Source of the DNA: Pseudomonas sp. BCA17
GTDB lineage: Bacteria; Pseudomonadota; Gammaproteobacteria; Pseudomonadales; Pseudomonadaceae
Direction: 5' to 3'
NCBI RefSeq assembly: GCF_004519405.1
Contig: NZ_SGWI01000004.1
Span: 372,001-436,000 of the forward strand
DNA length: 64,000 nt
A program made the translations under genes and the position numbers. This document shows, in pieces, positions 63,703 to 64,000 of the stretch. A model generated the notes under the pieces. It worked only from the letters and a program-made list of their open reading frames with translations. It did not search any database and was not told where the DNA came from. Position 1 is the stretch's first letter; every line of letters begins with the position of its first letter.

Positions 63703-64000
63703 TCAACGGTTTTCCAGGCTTGCAGCACGTGCGTAAGGCAGAGCGCTTTCAGTGCCTTTCAAGGCAGACTCCTGTGCGTGTTGACGCAGGTAGCCTGGAA
63801 GGCGCTGATCCTGCCAGCCGGATTGCCCTTGAAGCACACCGTTGGCCATTGGGCCGGTGGCGTCGGAGCTTTCCTTGTAGCCGGCCAGTACAGCTGGGCC
63901 CTTGACTTGCGGACCTGCCATGACCGGTTGCTGAGCCTGTTGGGCCAGTTCGTTGCCGGCGATCTCGTCCTGGTTGTACAGGCGAACACCCGCCAATACA
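63703..64000 (-). CDS. mucA: Anti-sigma factor MucA, 3' part (runs off the window)
   Basis: Only the C-terminal 98 or so codons are in the window, the N-terminal sigma-binding and membrane parts lying beyond 64000. The segment VRLYNQDEIAGNELAQQAQQ and LPGYLRQHAQ match the periplasmic tail of MucA, the inner-membrane anti-sigma factor of AlgU. The position immediately upstream of mucB supports this. Confidence 0.85.
   Translation of the reverse strand, partial: VLAGVRLYNQDEIAGNELAQQAQQPVMAGPQVKGPAVLAGYKESSDATGPMANGVLQGQSGWQDQRLPGYLRQHAQESALKGTESALPYARAASLENR

Overview
The window looks like a chromosomal segment of a fluorescent pseudomonad (Pseudomonas fluorescens group). The evidence is a GC-rich, densely coding sequence; gene neighbourhoods typical of Pseudomonas (rnd-ycgL-2-hydroxyacid dehydrogenase-ycgN; gcvR-bcp facing dapA-bamC-purC; mucA-mucB-mucD); and many short palindromes of the REP/REPIN type between convergent genes. 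I see no prophage, insertion sequence, CRISPR array, secretion-system island or plasmid module. Most of the window is core metabolism plus a more variable catabolic and regulatory section.

Layout. 1-12,900: pdxB, a MATE exporter, rlmM-tusA, acnA, lpxO, cysK, a DUF748-type protein and a MoxR/VWA pair, separated by REP-type hairpins. 12,900-16,400: the 5-oxoprolinase operon pxpABC with a divergent LysR regulator. 16,400-29,700: housekeeping and small conserved genes (a class II amidotransferase operon, oligopeptidase B, a spermidine-synthase-like protein, a secreted ParB-like protein, an HNH nuclease, a TrmH-family methyltransferase, ycgN, a nitroreductase, a 2-hydroxyacid dehydrogenase, ycgL, rnd). 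29,800-50,900: the accessory catabolic part. It holds a glutamine-synthetase-like ligase, a PheC-like periplasmic protein, a double-Cache protein, pobA with its AraC-type activator and a DHA2 exporter, five intact LysR regulators and one broken one, a metallo-beta-lactamase-fold protein, a ThDP decarboxylase resembling 2-ketoarginine decarboxylase, an orphan CHMI, LtrA, and a citrate/tricarballylate-type MFS carrier translationally coupled to a ModA-like binding protein. 50,900-51,600: a decayed histone-deacetylase-family gene. 51,700-64,000: an MFS exporter, tRNA-Ser(CGA), purC, an MBL hydrolase, bamC, dapA, gcvR-bcp, a PerM-type membrane protein, a second TusA, a BepA-like M48 protease, mucD, mucB and the 3' end of mucA.

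The envelope theme recurs: LpxO (lipid A), BamC and the M48 protease (outer-membrane biogenesis), and MucA/MucB/MucD (sigma-E type stress control) are all present. Several genes needed their starts moved: acnA, lpxO, cysK, pxpA (GTG), rnd (GTG), ycgL (TTG), oligopeptidase B, dapA and others. Three probable short genes of 47-59 residues are described at 37110-37289, 45903-46079 and 46527-46670.

I do not see a convincing wholly new multi-gene system. The best leads are a gluzincin-like protein that has lost its zinc ligands, the coupled MFS plus periplasmic-binding-protein pair, the PheC-like plus double-Cache periplasmic pair, the small proteins, and two fresh-looking pseudogenes.
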